A DNA stretch of 5,241 bases, taken from positions 1 through 5,241 of the forward strand of contig DAOUWQ010000152.1 of NCBI GenBank assembly GCA_030667035.1. Direction: 5' to 3'. Position numbers and translations under genes: made by a program. The notes under the pieces are model-generated. The model did no database searches, had not been told where the DNA came from, and saw only the letters and a list, made by a program, of their open reading frames with translations. The stretch comes from Candidatus Heimdallarchaeota archaeon. GTDB lineage: Archaea > Asgardarchaeota > Heimdallarchaeia > JABLTI01. How positions within the stretch are numbered: position 1 is the stretch's first letter; every line of letters starts with the position of its first letter. This document shows positions 1 through 5,220 of the stretch, piece by piece.

Positions 1-133
1 CAATAAAGAGATAGGTTTCATCCCCCACTTTGCGCTCTTGAACTTTTTCTTTGAAAACGGTTTGCAATGCAGTAGCTATTTTCTTTGGATCCTCAGTTTT
101 ATGCTGTTTGGTTTCAGCTGAAATTTTAAACAT
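1..133 (-). CDS. N-terminal part of a leftward archaeal protein, possibly UPF0201 family (truncated by window edge)
   Basis: The reverse strand is open from an ATG at 133 to the window edge, giving 44 codons without a stop. The peptide starts MFKISAETKQHKTEDPKKIA and continues with an amphipathic stretch (ATALQTVFKEK) and KVGDETYLFI. A short beta strand followed by a TEDP(x)K motif and a helix resembles the start of the archaeal UPF0201 / predicted RNA-binding family, whose members are usually around 140 residues, so about a third would be visible. That family has no firmly established biochemical role. The gene is divergent from thpR across a 126-bp spacer. No Shine-Dalgarno is seen before the ATG, so a leaderless or near-leaderless transcript is likely. 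The coding call is fairly secure; the family assignment rests on recalled motif similarity and is tentative. Confidence 0.6.
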   Translation of the reverse strand, partial: MFKISAETKQHKTEDPKKIATALQTVFKEKVQERKVGDETYLFI

Positions 134-159
134 AGTAATTACCGTTGCAGTTTTTGTAA

Positions 160-173
160 TATTTCATAAAACT
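160..173 (-). promoter_or_regulatory. TATA-like box for the leftmost gene
   Basis: Read on the minus strand this is an AT-rich element, TTTTATGAAATATT, about 27-40 nt upstream of the ATG at 133. With the usual archaeal spacing of about 25 nt from TATA centre to transcription start, transcription would begin around 140, leaving a leader of only a few nucleotides. This agrees with the lack of a ribosome-binding site. The base composition is AT-rich throughout, so chance matches are common. Confidence 0.35.
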
Positions 174-208
174 ACTAATAAAACATTGGATGAAATCAGA
201 TATTTGCA

Positions 209-222
209 CTAAATTTTAATTG
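209..222 (+). promoter_or_regulatory. TATA-like box for the thpR-cca unit
   Basis: ACTAAATTTTAATT lies about 38-51 nt before the thpR ATG. A start about 25 nt downstream of its centre (near 240) would give a leader of about 20 nt that still contains the Shine-Dalgarno at 246-250. The geometry is sensible, but the sequence match is weak in an AT-rich spacer. Confidence 0.35.
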
Positions 223-245
223 CTAAAATTAGAAATGTAGATTAT

Positions 246-250
246 AGGTG
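246..250 (+). promoter_or_regulatory. Shine-Dalgarno site of thpR
   Basis: AGGTG, matching the core of the archaeal 16S anti-Shine-Dalgarno complement (GGAGGTGA), is followed by 9 nt and then the ATG at 260. It supports 260 as the start. Confidence 0.6.
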
Positions 251-259
251 TAATAAGTT

Positions 260-820
260 ATGTCCACAAGGTGCTTCTTTGCAGTAGAGTTAGAAACAAA
301 ACCAATTATCGATAAAATAACTGCGTTCCAAGAAAGGATTGTAGAAACAGGTGGAAGAATAAAATTGGTTGCTCCTGAAAATCTCCATTTAACAATAAAA
401 TTTCTAGGGGATATTGATGAAAAAATTCTTCCAGAATTACAGAAAGAAGCAGAGACAACCTCACTAGAAAAATTTCAAATTGAATATAGGGGAGCAGGGT
501 GTTTACCAAGCTTTCAAAGGATAAATTCAATTTATATTGATGTTGACAAAGGAAAGGAGAAATTAGTTGAATTAGCTCAAGTAGTTGAAGAGTTTTGCTC
601 GAAATTCGATTTACGGAAAGAAACTCGGAAATACAAAACACATTTAACAATTGGTCGTATCAAATATCCCGGCGATAAACAACTACTAGTCGAGAGAATA
701 CAAGAACAACAAGAGGAGCTTTTCGGTGAAGTTGAAATTACAAGTTTCCAATTAAAGAAAAGCATTCTAACACCTAAGGGACCAATATATAGTGATTTAT
801 TTAGAATCAATTTAAAATAA
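260..820 (+). CDS. thpR: RNA 2',3'-cyclic phosphodiesterase / 2'-5' RNA ligase (2H phosphoesterase)
   Basis: This 186-residue protein has the length and layout of the ThpR (LigT) branch of the 2H phosphoesterase superfamily. The two catalytic HxT motifs are visible: His43-Leu-Thr45 in NLHLTIKFLG and His128-Leu-Thr130 in THLTIGR. The start (CFFAVEL) is the usual first beta strand, and the end carries the family signature LTPKGPIYSDL. Members open RNA 2',3'-cyclic phosphates to 2'-phosphates and can reversibly join tRNA halves by a 2'-5' bond in vitro; the cellular role in archaea is unsettled. The enzyme should be cytoplasmic, since there is no signal peptide or membrane segment. The second motif is preceded by Thr127 where many relatives have Pro, a minor departure. 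The gene is followed 32 nt later by cca, and the same neighbourhood (PH0099 near PH0101) is recalled from Pyrococcus horikoshii, pointing to a shared role in tRNA end processing. Confidence 0.95.
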   Translation: MSTRCFFAVELETKPIIDKITAFQERIVETGGRIKLVAPENLHLTIKFLGDIDEKILPELQKEAETTSLEKFQIEYRGAGCLPSFQRINSIYIDVDKGKEKLVELAQVVEEFCSKFDLRKETRKYKTHLTIGRIKYPGDKQLLVERIQEQQEELFGEVEITSFQLKKSILTPKGPIYSDLFRINLK

Positions 821-838
821 AAACAACAACTGATTAAC

Positions 839-843
839 TGAGG
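839..843 (+). promoter_or_regulatory. Shine-Dalgarno site of cca
   Basis: TGAGG precedes the ATG at 853 by 9 nt. It favours 853 over the next in-frame ATG at 871, and since it sits in the short thpR-cca spacer it fits translation from a shared transcript. Confidence 0.5.
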
Positions 844-852
844 ATTACATAT

Positions 853-2247
853 ATGACTTCTGAAGACAAGATGGCTGAAATTCACTTACAAGTATTGGAA
901 CGAATACGACCTAAAGCTGCAGAGAAAACTCGTCTCGAGGGTGAATTTCAAAAAATAGAACAACAAATCAAAACGATCCTTAAACAGCATAAGATAGAAG
1001 CAGAAATTGAGCTCAGTGGTTCATTCTCTCGAGAGACCTGGCTTTCTGGAAACAGAGATTTGGATATTTTTGTTAAACTACCATACAAGAGTGAAGTAAC
1101 ACCTGCAAGCTTGATAAAAGTAATAGGAAACGGTATTGATTTACCGTGGCAGAGAAAACACGCACATCATCCATACTTGTTTACTGAAAAAGATGATTTT
1201 GAAATTGAAATTATACCTTGTTATCAGATTGAAAAAGGGATGAAATTAAGAAGTGCAGTAGACCGCTCACCTCTTCATCGAGCATTTATTATGCAAAATA
1301 TGCGTATAGGTTCTAATGATGACGTTCGATTACTAAAGCAATTTATGAGAGGAATTGGCATCTATGGTGCTGAAGTAAAAGTACATGGGTTTTCAGGGTA
1401 TCTGGTGGAGTTATTAACAATTCACTTTGGAGGGAAATTTGCTGAAGTATTAAGAAATGCAAAAACACTTCCAGGGAAAACAATCACTTTTGTACCAAAT
1501 GTGAGCATTGACTCGAGTAAGTTTAGTGGAGAACCAATAATCGTTATTGATCCTACTGATGATACTAGAAATGTTGCATCTTCAGTGAAAATAGATGCAC
1601 TAAATGAATTCATAGTTGCAGCAGAAAATTATCTAAGAGAACCAAAATTAAATTACTTCTTCCCCAAGAAAGTTGTTGTCGATGAATTACAATTGAAAGA
1701 AATGAAGGAAAGCCCAATAAAACTTTCTGTGATTATTCATAAGCGAAAAAAGAAAATCGTTGATGATGTTTTATGGGGACAAATCAGAAGGTTTGAGCGA
1801 AGTACAAAGACCTACTTAGACCATTGCGAGTTTGGACCGATAAAAATTAATTCATACATAGACAGAGGAGATATTATTACTGCTTTTGTAACCAAAGAAA
1901 ATATCGCCCCGGAATTTCATTGGCGAATTGGTCCTCCAATAGATCACATTGCTCAGGTTAAATTCCTTGAGAAACATAAAAGTAATCCTCTAGTGGTATT
2001 TGGTCCTGATGTAGCAAATGGTCGATGGAGAGTTTTACTCAAGCAAAAGCAATTTACAATTGAGGAGATAATCAAAAAAGGCATTCAAGAAAATAGTATT
2101 GCAATACCATCTCATTTACAAGTGAATGAAAAAGACATTGATATACTATCAAAGGATGAAATTTTACTAAAATTTGCAAAGAACAAAACATTGCTTGCTT
2201 GTTTATACCAATTGCTAATAGGCAGACCAAGTTTTATGAGTGGATAA
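853..2247 (+). CDS. cca: CCA tRNA nucleotidyltransferase, archaeal class I
   Basis: This 464-residue enzyme adds or repairs the 3'-terminal CCA of tRNA from CTP and ATP without a nucleic acid template. The N-terminal nucleotidyltransferase domain (about 30-140) has the signature SGSFSRETWLSGNRDLDIFV at 55-74, with catalytic carboxylates Asp69 and Asp71. The third carboxylate is Glu119 in EIEIIPCY, where the Archaeoglobus fulgidus enzyme has Asp110. The central tRNA-nucleotidyltransferase domain follows with SAVDRSPLH (134-142), GIYGAEVKVHGFSGYLVEL (169-187) and IDPTDDTRNVASS (232-244); Arg239 corresponds by my alignment to A. fulgidus Arg224, implicated in base recognition. The C-terminal RNA-binding part (about 270-464) is more divergent but carries FGPDVANGRW near 385-395. 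The family normally runs 430-460 residues, so this is full length. It follows thpR and ends 6 nt from the facing glycosyltransferase stop. Confidence 0.97.
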   Translation: MTSEDKMAEIHLQVLERIRPKAAEKTRLEGEFQKIEQQIKTILKQHKIEAEIELSGSFSRETWLSGNRDLDIFVKLPYKSEVTPASLIKVIGNGIDLPWQRKHAHHPYLFTEKDDFEIEIIPCYQIEKGMKLRSAVDRSPLHRAFIMQNMRIGSNDDVRLLKQFMRGIGIYGAEVKVHGFSGYLVELLTIHFGGKFAEVLRNAKTLPGKTITFVPNVSIDSSKFSGEPIIVIDPTDDTRNVASSVKIDALNEFIVAAENYLREPKLNYFFPKKVVVDELQLKEMKESPIKLSVIIHKRKKKIVDDVLWGQIRRFERSTKTYLDHCEFGPIKINSYIDRGDIITAFVTKENIAPEFHWRIGPPIDHIAQVKFLEKHKSNPLVVFGPDVANGRWRVLLKQKQFTIEEIIKKGIQENSIAIPSHLQVNEKDIDILSKDEILLKFAKNKTLLACLYQLLIGRPSFMSG

Positions 2248-2253
2248 AATTAG

Positions 2254-3426
2254 TTAGCGTTTTCTTTTTCTTCGGCCTTTTGGTTGAAAAGCATATCTGA
2301 TTCCACGCTTAACTTCTTGTACATGATATTCCCATGTCCGTCTATCTATCAATTGTTTGGCATTTTTGGCGATTTTTTTCCGAAGAGCTTTATCCTTTGA
2401 TAAATGCAAAATCGCTTCTTTAATTTCCGTGATACTTCGTAAATTCATAACAAGAAAAGTGTTCTCTTTATGGACGATTTCTTGATCATGACGATCTCCA
2501 GAAATTATCGTTGGTAGTTCGCATGACATAGCCTCATAAACAGTGAAGCATGTAGACTCATTTATAGATGGGGAAGTAAAGAAGTCTGAAGCATTGTAAT
2601 AACTTGGTAATTCTTCATCAGAAACAAAACCTGTGAAAATAATGCGATCAGCATTTTTACGGACTTTGTTCACAACTTCCATTTGTGTTTTTTTGCCAAC
2701 AAAGAGTCCATACAAGTTTGGATCTTCATCCATAGCTGCATCCATTGCTTGTATTAGTCTTTCAATGTTTTTCTCAATAGATATTCGTCCAACAAAAAGA
2801 GATACTATAGCATCATCAGGAATATTGTGTTGTTTACGAATGTCAAATTTATTATTGTTGGGATTAAATTCCTTCTCGTCTATTGCAAAAGGAGTAAAGA
2901 ATATCTTCCTTTCAGGAACTTTCAAATCGATGAGTTTCATTTTGAATCGTTCTGTTGCATGGAAGAAAACATCAATAAAACCAGGGTAGTAGAGTTCTGA
3001 AATAAGTGCAGCAGTTAAATTGACTGACCATTGAGGATTATTCAACATTTCACGTAAAACCAATCTTTCATCCTGGTGGACAAAAAGACCAGTCTTCTTG
3101 CGTAATAATCTAGCAACAATCCCTCCAATAACTCCTAGAGTAGCTATAGAATGAACCACAACAAAATCTGCTTTTCGTATTTCTTTCACTAAATTGAGGT
3201 CTGGGAGAGCTATATAATATCCTTGAGCATACCAACCTGGTGTTGGACATCGAACTACTCTTAGACCTGGGTGAGGGTTTTCATATTTTTCTGTCCCTGG
3301 AATCTGTGGACAAACGATACTTATTTCATGACCGTCTTTGATGAGCGCATCTGAAACTGAATCAAGATAACGTATCACGCCGTCGTAAATTGGTTTATAC
3401 GAATCAACTAGAAAACAGAACTTCAT
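2254..3426 (-). CDS. Family 4 glycosyltransferase (GT-B fold), paralogue A
   Basis: From the ATG at 3426 this is a 390-residue retaining GT-B glycosyltransferase. The N-terminal Rossmann half begins MKFCFLVDSYKPIYDGVIRY, like the SQD2/MgtA-type branch, and carries HQDER at 117-121 in the acceptor half. The C-terminal donor-binding half has GRISIEKN (213-220), IIFTGF (262-267) and the EX7E motif Glu290-(STCFTVY)-Glu298. The family transfers a sugar from a nucleotide-sugar donor to a lipid, glycan or protein-linked acceptor; substrates cannot be deduced here. Unusual points are GKKT (244-247) where relatives, including its neighbour, have a Gly/Pro loop, Cys-Glu (302-303) where Cys-Gly is common, and a basic tail RRKRKR. 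No signal peptide or membrane helix is seen, so it probably works at the cytoplasmic membrane face. The frame is open to a TTG at 3471, but that lies upstream of the predicted transcript. A TTG at 3441, behind AGAGGA, is the main alternative start. 3426 was chosen because it aligns with the paralogue's start. Confidence 0.9.
   Translation of the reverse strand: MKFCFLVDSYKPIYDGVIRYLDSVSDALIKDGHEISIVCPQIPGTEKYENPHPGLRVVRCPTPGWYAQGYYIALPDLNLVKEIRKADFVVVHSIATLGVIGGIVARLLRKKTGLFVHQDERLVLREMLNNPQWSVNLTAALISELYYPGFIDVFFHATERFKMKLIDLKVPERKIFFTPFAIDEKEFNPNNNKFDIRKQHNIPDDAIVSLFVGRISIEKNIERLIQAMDAAMDEDPNLYGLFVGKKTQMEVVNKVRKNADRIIFTGFVSDEELPSYYNASDFFTSPSINESTCFTVYEAMSCELPTIISGDRHDQEIVHKENTFLVMNLRSITEIKEAILHLSKDKALRKKIAKNAKQLIDRRTWEYHVQEVKRGIRYAFQPKGRRKRKR
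2259..2281 (+). terminator. T-rich tract likely terminating the thpR-cca transcript
   Basis: From 12 nt after the cca stop the plus strand has runs of T (GTTTTCTTTTTC, then CCTTTT), the usual form of an archaeal terminator, without an obvious hairpin. The tract is also the antisense of the last codons of the convergent glycosyltransferase, encoding its Lys/Arg tail. The function is inferred from position and composition. Confidence 0.5.
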
Positions 3427-3447
3427 ACCCACAACAACCAAAATTTT

Positions 3448-3453
3448 TCCTCT
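3448..3453 (-). promoter_or_regulatory. Shine-Dalgarno-like AGAGGA bearing on the start of glycosyltransferase A
   Basis: AGAGGA on the minus strand lies 6 nt before an in-frame TTG at 3441 and 21 nt before the ATG at 3426. Spacing favours the TTG, which would add five residues (MVVVG); alignment with the paralogue favours the ATG. The start is therefore uncertain by five codons. Confidence 0.4.
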
Positions 3454-3481
3454 GTGCTGATATTCTACCAAAGATTACTGG

Positions 3482-3493
3482 ATATTTAATAAA
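3482..3493 (-). promoter_or_regulatory. TATA-like box for glycosyltransferase A
   Basis: TTTATTAAATAT on the minus strand resembles an archaeal TATA box. Transcription would start near 3460, just upstream of AGAGGA, giving a leader of about 20-35 nt. If correct, glycosyltransferase A has its own promoter and is not simply read through from the upstream paralogue. Confidence 0.45.
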
Positions 3494-3577
3494 TTATCCA
3501 CTCCACCTTTTAATAAGTAGCTCTTTAATATTATAGGGAAATACCAAAGGAAAAATTAACACAAGAAGACTAGTTTG

Positions 3578-3700
3578 TTAGCGATATGACTCTAAAAACA
3601 AGTCCAGAGCGCTATTAAAAATGATTAAGGCAACAAAATAAATAAGGGCAAAAATTAAAATTACAATTGGTGAAGAGAAAGCCTTCAAGAAGACTTTCAA
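3578..3700 (-). CDS. Candidate 40-residue single-helix membrane peptide (hypothetical)
   Basis: From a TTG at 3700 the minus strand encodes MKVFLKAFSS, then a hydrophobic run of about 18 residues (PIVILIFALIYFVALIIF), then a short polar tail ending LESYR and TAA. The two N-terminal lysines followed by one continuous hydrophobic segment look like a single-pass membrane peptide. The frame stays open further upstream to a stop near 3772, but I see no ATG or GTG start and no convincing Shine-Dalgarno before the TTG. It runs in the same direction as the two glycosyltransferases and lies between them, so a membrane partner or leader role is conceivable, but no family is recognised. AT-rich non-coding DNA readily gives short hydrophobic frames by chance, so this remains a weak call. 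Confidence 0.25.
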   Translation of the reverse strand: MKVFLKAFSSPIVILIFALIYFVALIIFNSALDLFLESYR

Positions 3701-3726
3701 TAGAACTTGAGTATTATTGAGGGAGA

Positions 3727-3858
3727 ATGGGATTTTTGGAGGATAAAGACAAAAAGAAAATATTCTGTAACCTATTCATGTTCCCGGAGGTTCAGGAGAC
3801 GGTCAAAATTGTCTCTTCTTCACCTTCTTTTACTTTGCTAATGAAGAGAAGAAAGTAA
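3727..3858 (+). CDS. Weak candidate 43-residue open frame on the plus strand (hypothetical)
   Basis: An ATG at 3727 opens a 43-codon frame. It begins MGFLEDKDKKKIF, has a moderately hydrophobic middle and ends LLMKRRK with TAA at 3856. GAGGG lies immediately upstream, but only 3 nt from the ATG, closer than usual. In its favour, the stop is followed at once by a T-tract, and a stem overlaps the end of the frame, as expected for the end of a plus-strand transcript. Against it, the composition is unremarkable, no family is recognised and length is short. It may equally be the body of a small non-coding RNA, or nothing. Confidence 0.15.
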   Translation: MGFLEDKDKKKIFCNLFMFPEVQETVKIVSSSPSFTLLMKRRK

Positions 3859-3876
3859 ATTTTTAATTTCTTTTCC
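3829..3876 (+). terminator. Hairpin with T-tract on the plus strand
   Basis: TTTACTTT (3829-3836) and AAAGTAAA (3852-3859) form a perfect 8-bp inverted repeat with a 15-nt loop, followed on the plus strand by T-rich sequence from 3860 (TTTTTAATTTCTTTT). This would suit the end of a rightward transcript, yet the only annotated genes here run leftward. A second short inverted repeat, GAGAC (3796-3800) with GTCTC (3811-3815), lies just before it. An AT-rich stem of this size is not strong evidence alone. Confidence 0.3.
3839..3860 (-). terminator. Pyrimidine-rich tract likely ending the glycosyltransferase B transcript
   Basis: About 20-40 nt after the stop of the upstream glycosyltransferase, the minus strand reads T/C-rich (TTTACTTTCTTCTCTTCATT), the composition of archaeal terminators. 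It would separate transcription of the two paralogues. Inferred from position and composition only. Confidence 0.35.
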
Positions 3877-3878
3877 TG

Positions 3879-5120
3879 TTACAATACAGGGGATTTCTTA
3901 ACATGGGGTGCTTTATGCTTGGATTGACTTTTCGGAATTGTATCAACTTTAGCAATTGATCTCTTATGTATGATATTAGCAGAAACAGCGGTATTCATAC
4001 CATAAATAAATCGCTCTGAATGGTTTTCCCAAGTGCGCGATAAAATGAGTTTCTGACCATTAGAAGCAACACGCTTACGAAATGACTCATTTATTGCAAG
4101 CCGAAGTACATTGTCCTTAATTTCAGATGGATCAAGCACATCATGAACAAGAAGAGCATTTACTCTATCAATTATATCCGGATCATGATCCATAGCAGAA
4201 GTAATTACAGGAACATTGCACGTCATAGATTCAAAGACCGTAAAGCAAGAGGATTCATTAAGAGTGGGGGTGACAAAAATATCGCTAGTTGCATAATGAC
4301 TTTGGAGTTCACTTTCTGGGATGAATCCAGTGAAAATAAATCGATCGTTGTTATTTCTCGGTAAAGAAAGGTATTTTTCTTCATCTGGTCCTCCTCCGAC
4401 AATTAAGGCATAAAGATTTGGAACTTCCTCCATAGCAGCATCAAGTGCGAGAAGGATATTGTCCACATTCTTCTCAACAGAAAGACGACCGAGATAGCAT
4501 GCAATAACTCCATCAGAAGGAATATTGTGACGCTTACGCAAGTCAATTTCTGGGTCAGAATGGAATTTACTAGTGTTTATTGCAAAAGGAGTATGGTGTG
4601 TCTTATCGCTAGGAGCCCCAAAATAAACAAGTTTGCGTCGGAAGCGCTCCGTAGCATGAAAGAACACATCAACTATTTTCGCATAGAACTTTCCTATGAA
4701 CTTGTACAGAAGTCGAATTAGAAAAGGTGGAAGTTGTAAAATATCCTTGAAGATAACGCGCTCATCATGATGACACCAAAAACCAATCTTTTTTCGGAAA
4801 AGCTTTGCAAGCAATCCTCCTGCCAGTCCAAGAGGCATAAGAGAATGAAGAACAACAAAATCAGATTGAATAATGGCTTTAATGAGACGCCAATCTGGTA
4901 TAGCCCAATAATACGCATTTGAGCGAAAACGAGTAGTGGTTGTGCGAATAATTTCAAAACCTTCTTCAGGAGAAGAGTAACGCTCATGCCCTTTAAACCA
5001 AGGACAAACAACTGAAACTTCATAACCTTTCTGAAGCAATTGGGGAATAAGATAATCAAGATAGCGAACGATGCCATCGAAACCGGGATGATAAGTGTCC
5101 GTGATCATACAGATTTTCAA
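3879..5120 (-). CDS. Family 4 glycosyltransferase (GT-B fold), paralogue B
   Basis: From a TTG at 5120 this is a 413-residue GT-B glycosyltransferase starting (M)KICMITDTYHPGFDGIVRY, the same N-terminal pattern as its downstream neighbour. It carries HHDER (117-121), GRLSVEKN (211-218), an intact VGGGPDEE loop (241-248), FIFTGF (261-266) and the EX7E pair Glu289/Glu297. By my count 19 of the first 40 residues match paralogue A, and the two align almost without gaps, indicating tandem duplication. It should transfer sugar from a nucleotide-sugar donor to a lipid or glycan acceptor at the inner membrane face; specificity is unknown. Cys-Asn (301-302) replaces the common Cys-Gly after the EX7E motif. 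The last 30 or so residues form a Lys/Ser/Pro/His-rich, probably disordered tail absent from the paralogue. The frame extends to a TTG at 5168, but 5120 aligns with the family start and has GGAGAGTGAG just upstream; the ATG at 5108 would remove part of the first beta strand. Confidence 0.9.
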   Translation of the reverse strand: MKICMITDTYHPGFDGIVRYLDYLIPQLLQKGYEVSVVCPWFKGHERYSSPEEGFEIIRTTTTRFRSNAYYWAIPDWRLIKAIIQSDFVVLHSLMPLGLAGGLLAKLFRKKIGFWCHHDERVIFKDILQLPPFLIRLLYKFIGKFYAKIVDVFFHATERFRRKLVYFGAPSDKTHHTPFAINTSKFHSDPEIDLRKRHNIPSDGVIACYLGRLSVEKNVDNILLALDAAMEEVPNLYALIVGGGPDEEKYLSLPRNNNDRFIFTGFIPESELQSHYATSDIFVTPTLNESSCFTVFESMTCNVPVITSAMDHDPDIIDRVNALLVHDVLDPSEIKDNVLRLAINESFRKRVASNGQKLILSRTWENHSERFIYGMNTAVSANIIHKRSIAKVDTIPKSQSKHKAPHVKKSPVL

Positions 5121-5127
5121 ATCAATA

Positions 5128-5137
5128 CTCACTCTCC
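5128..5137 (-). promoter_or_regulatory. Shine-Dalgarno region of glycosyltransferase B
   Basis: GGAGAGTGAG on the minus strand, a near match to GGAGGTGA, ends 7 nt before the TTG at 5120. It supports a TTG start at the point where the conserved N-terminal strand begins, rather than the upstream TTG at 5168. Confidence 0.55.
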
Positions 5138-5144
5138 AGGAAAC

Positions 5145-5175
5145 TGTTCTACTCTGTTCTGGACTCAACTGAACA
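5145..5175 (-). repeat. Short repeated motif in the leader of glycosyltransferase B (possible operator)
   Basis: On the minus strand AGAACAG occurs twice, at 5160-5154 and 5150-5144, exactly 10 bp apart, and TGTTC at 5175-5171 is the inverse of the GAACA core. The cluster sits around and just after the predicted transcription start, where a repressor would bind. The arms are only 5-7 bp, so chance is a real alternative. Confidence 0.25.
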
Positions 5176-5186
5176 CTGGGAAATTT

Positions 5187-5197
5187 ACTTTATAAAG
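5187..5197 (-). promoter_or_regulatory. TATA box for glycosyltransferase B
   Basis: CTTTATAAAGT on the minus strand is a good archaeal TATA box. With usual spacing transcription would start near 5165, giving a leader of about 45 nt and placing the TTG at 5168 at or upstream of the transcript start, which again argues for 5120 as the start codon. Confidence 0.55.
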
Positions 5198-5212
5198 GAC
5201 TAAATGAAACGA

Positions 5213-5220
5213 CAAAAAGA
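5213..5220 (-). terminator. Possible T-tract ending an upstream leftward transcript
   Basis: The minus strand reads TCTTTTTG just upstream of the glycosyltransferase B promoter. It could terminate a gene lying to the right of the window, which cannot be seen. Weak, from composition alone. Confidence 0.2.

Larger units (their letters stand above)
3472..3878. other. Spacer between the two glycosyltransferase genes
   Basis: About 400 nt with no recognisable full-length gene, tRNA or repeat array separate the two leftward paralogues. It contains a candidate small membrane peptide on the minus strand (3578-3700), a weaker small open frame on the plus strand (3727-3858), a plus-strand hairpin with T-tract near 3829-3876, a pyrimidine-rich tract that could end the upstream glycosyltransferase transcript, and the promoter of the downstream gene near 3482-3493. 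I see no glycosyltransferase motif remnants in it, so it is not obviously a decayed third paralogue. Confidence 0.6.

Noticed and set aside
641..643. ThpR second HxT motif preceded by Thr instead of the common Pro
   Set aside because: The catalytic His and Thr are intact and the position varies in the family, so it is not worth a separate finding.
306..885. Two overlapping leftward open frames (306-650 and 577-885) antisense to thpR
   Set aside because: They lie opposite a gene with intact catalytic motifs, have no recognisable domains, and arise from AT-rich antisense sequence.
1422..1613. 63-codon leftward frame inside cca
   Set aside because: It is fully contained opposite a conserved region of cca and has no ribosome-binding site or family resemblance.
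2633..2989. 118-codon rightward frame opposite glycosyltransferase A
   Set aside because: The opposite strand encodes the conserved GT-B donor domain; this frame is its shadow.
3770..3820. GGTTCAGGA, resembling a tRNA T-loop, in the spacer
   Set aside because: No matching acceptor, D or anticodon stems can be folded around it.
3472..3878. CRISPR repeats, box C/D RNA or an insertion-sequence scar between the glycosyltransferases
   Set aside because: No regularly spaced direct repeats, no paired TGATGA/CTGA boxes and no terminal inverted repeats with target duplication were seen.
4143..4721. Two rightward frames (4143-4364 and 4527-4721) opposite glycosyltransferase B
   Set aside because: Both are antisense to conserved motifs and show no protein family features.
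4718..5077. 119-codon leftward hydrophobic frame overlapping glycosyltransferase B out of frame
   Set aside because: Its hydrophobic character comes from reading the same strand one frame off; the GT-B frame has the conserved motifs and the Shine-Dalgarno.
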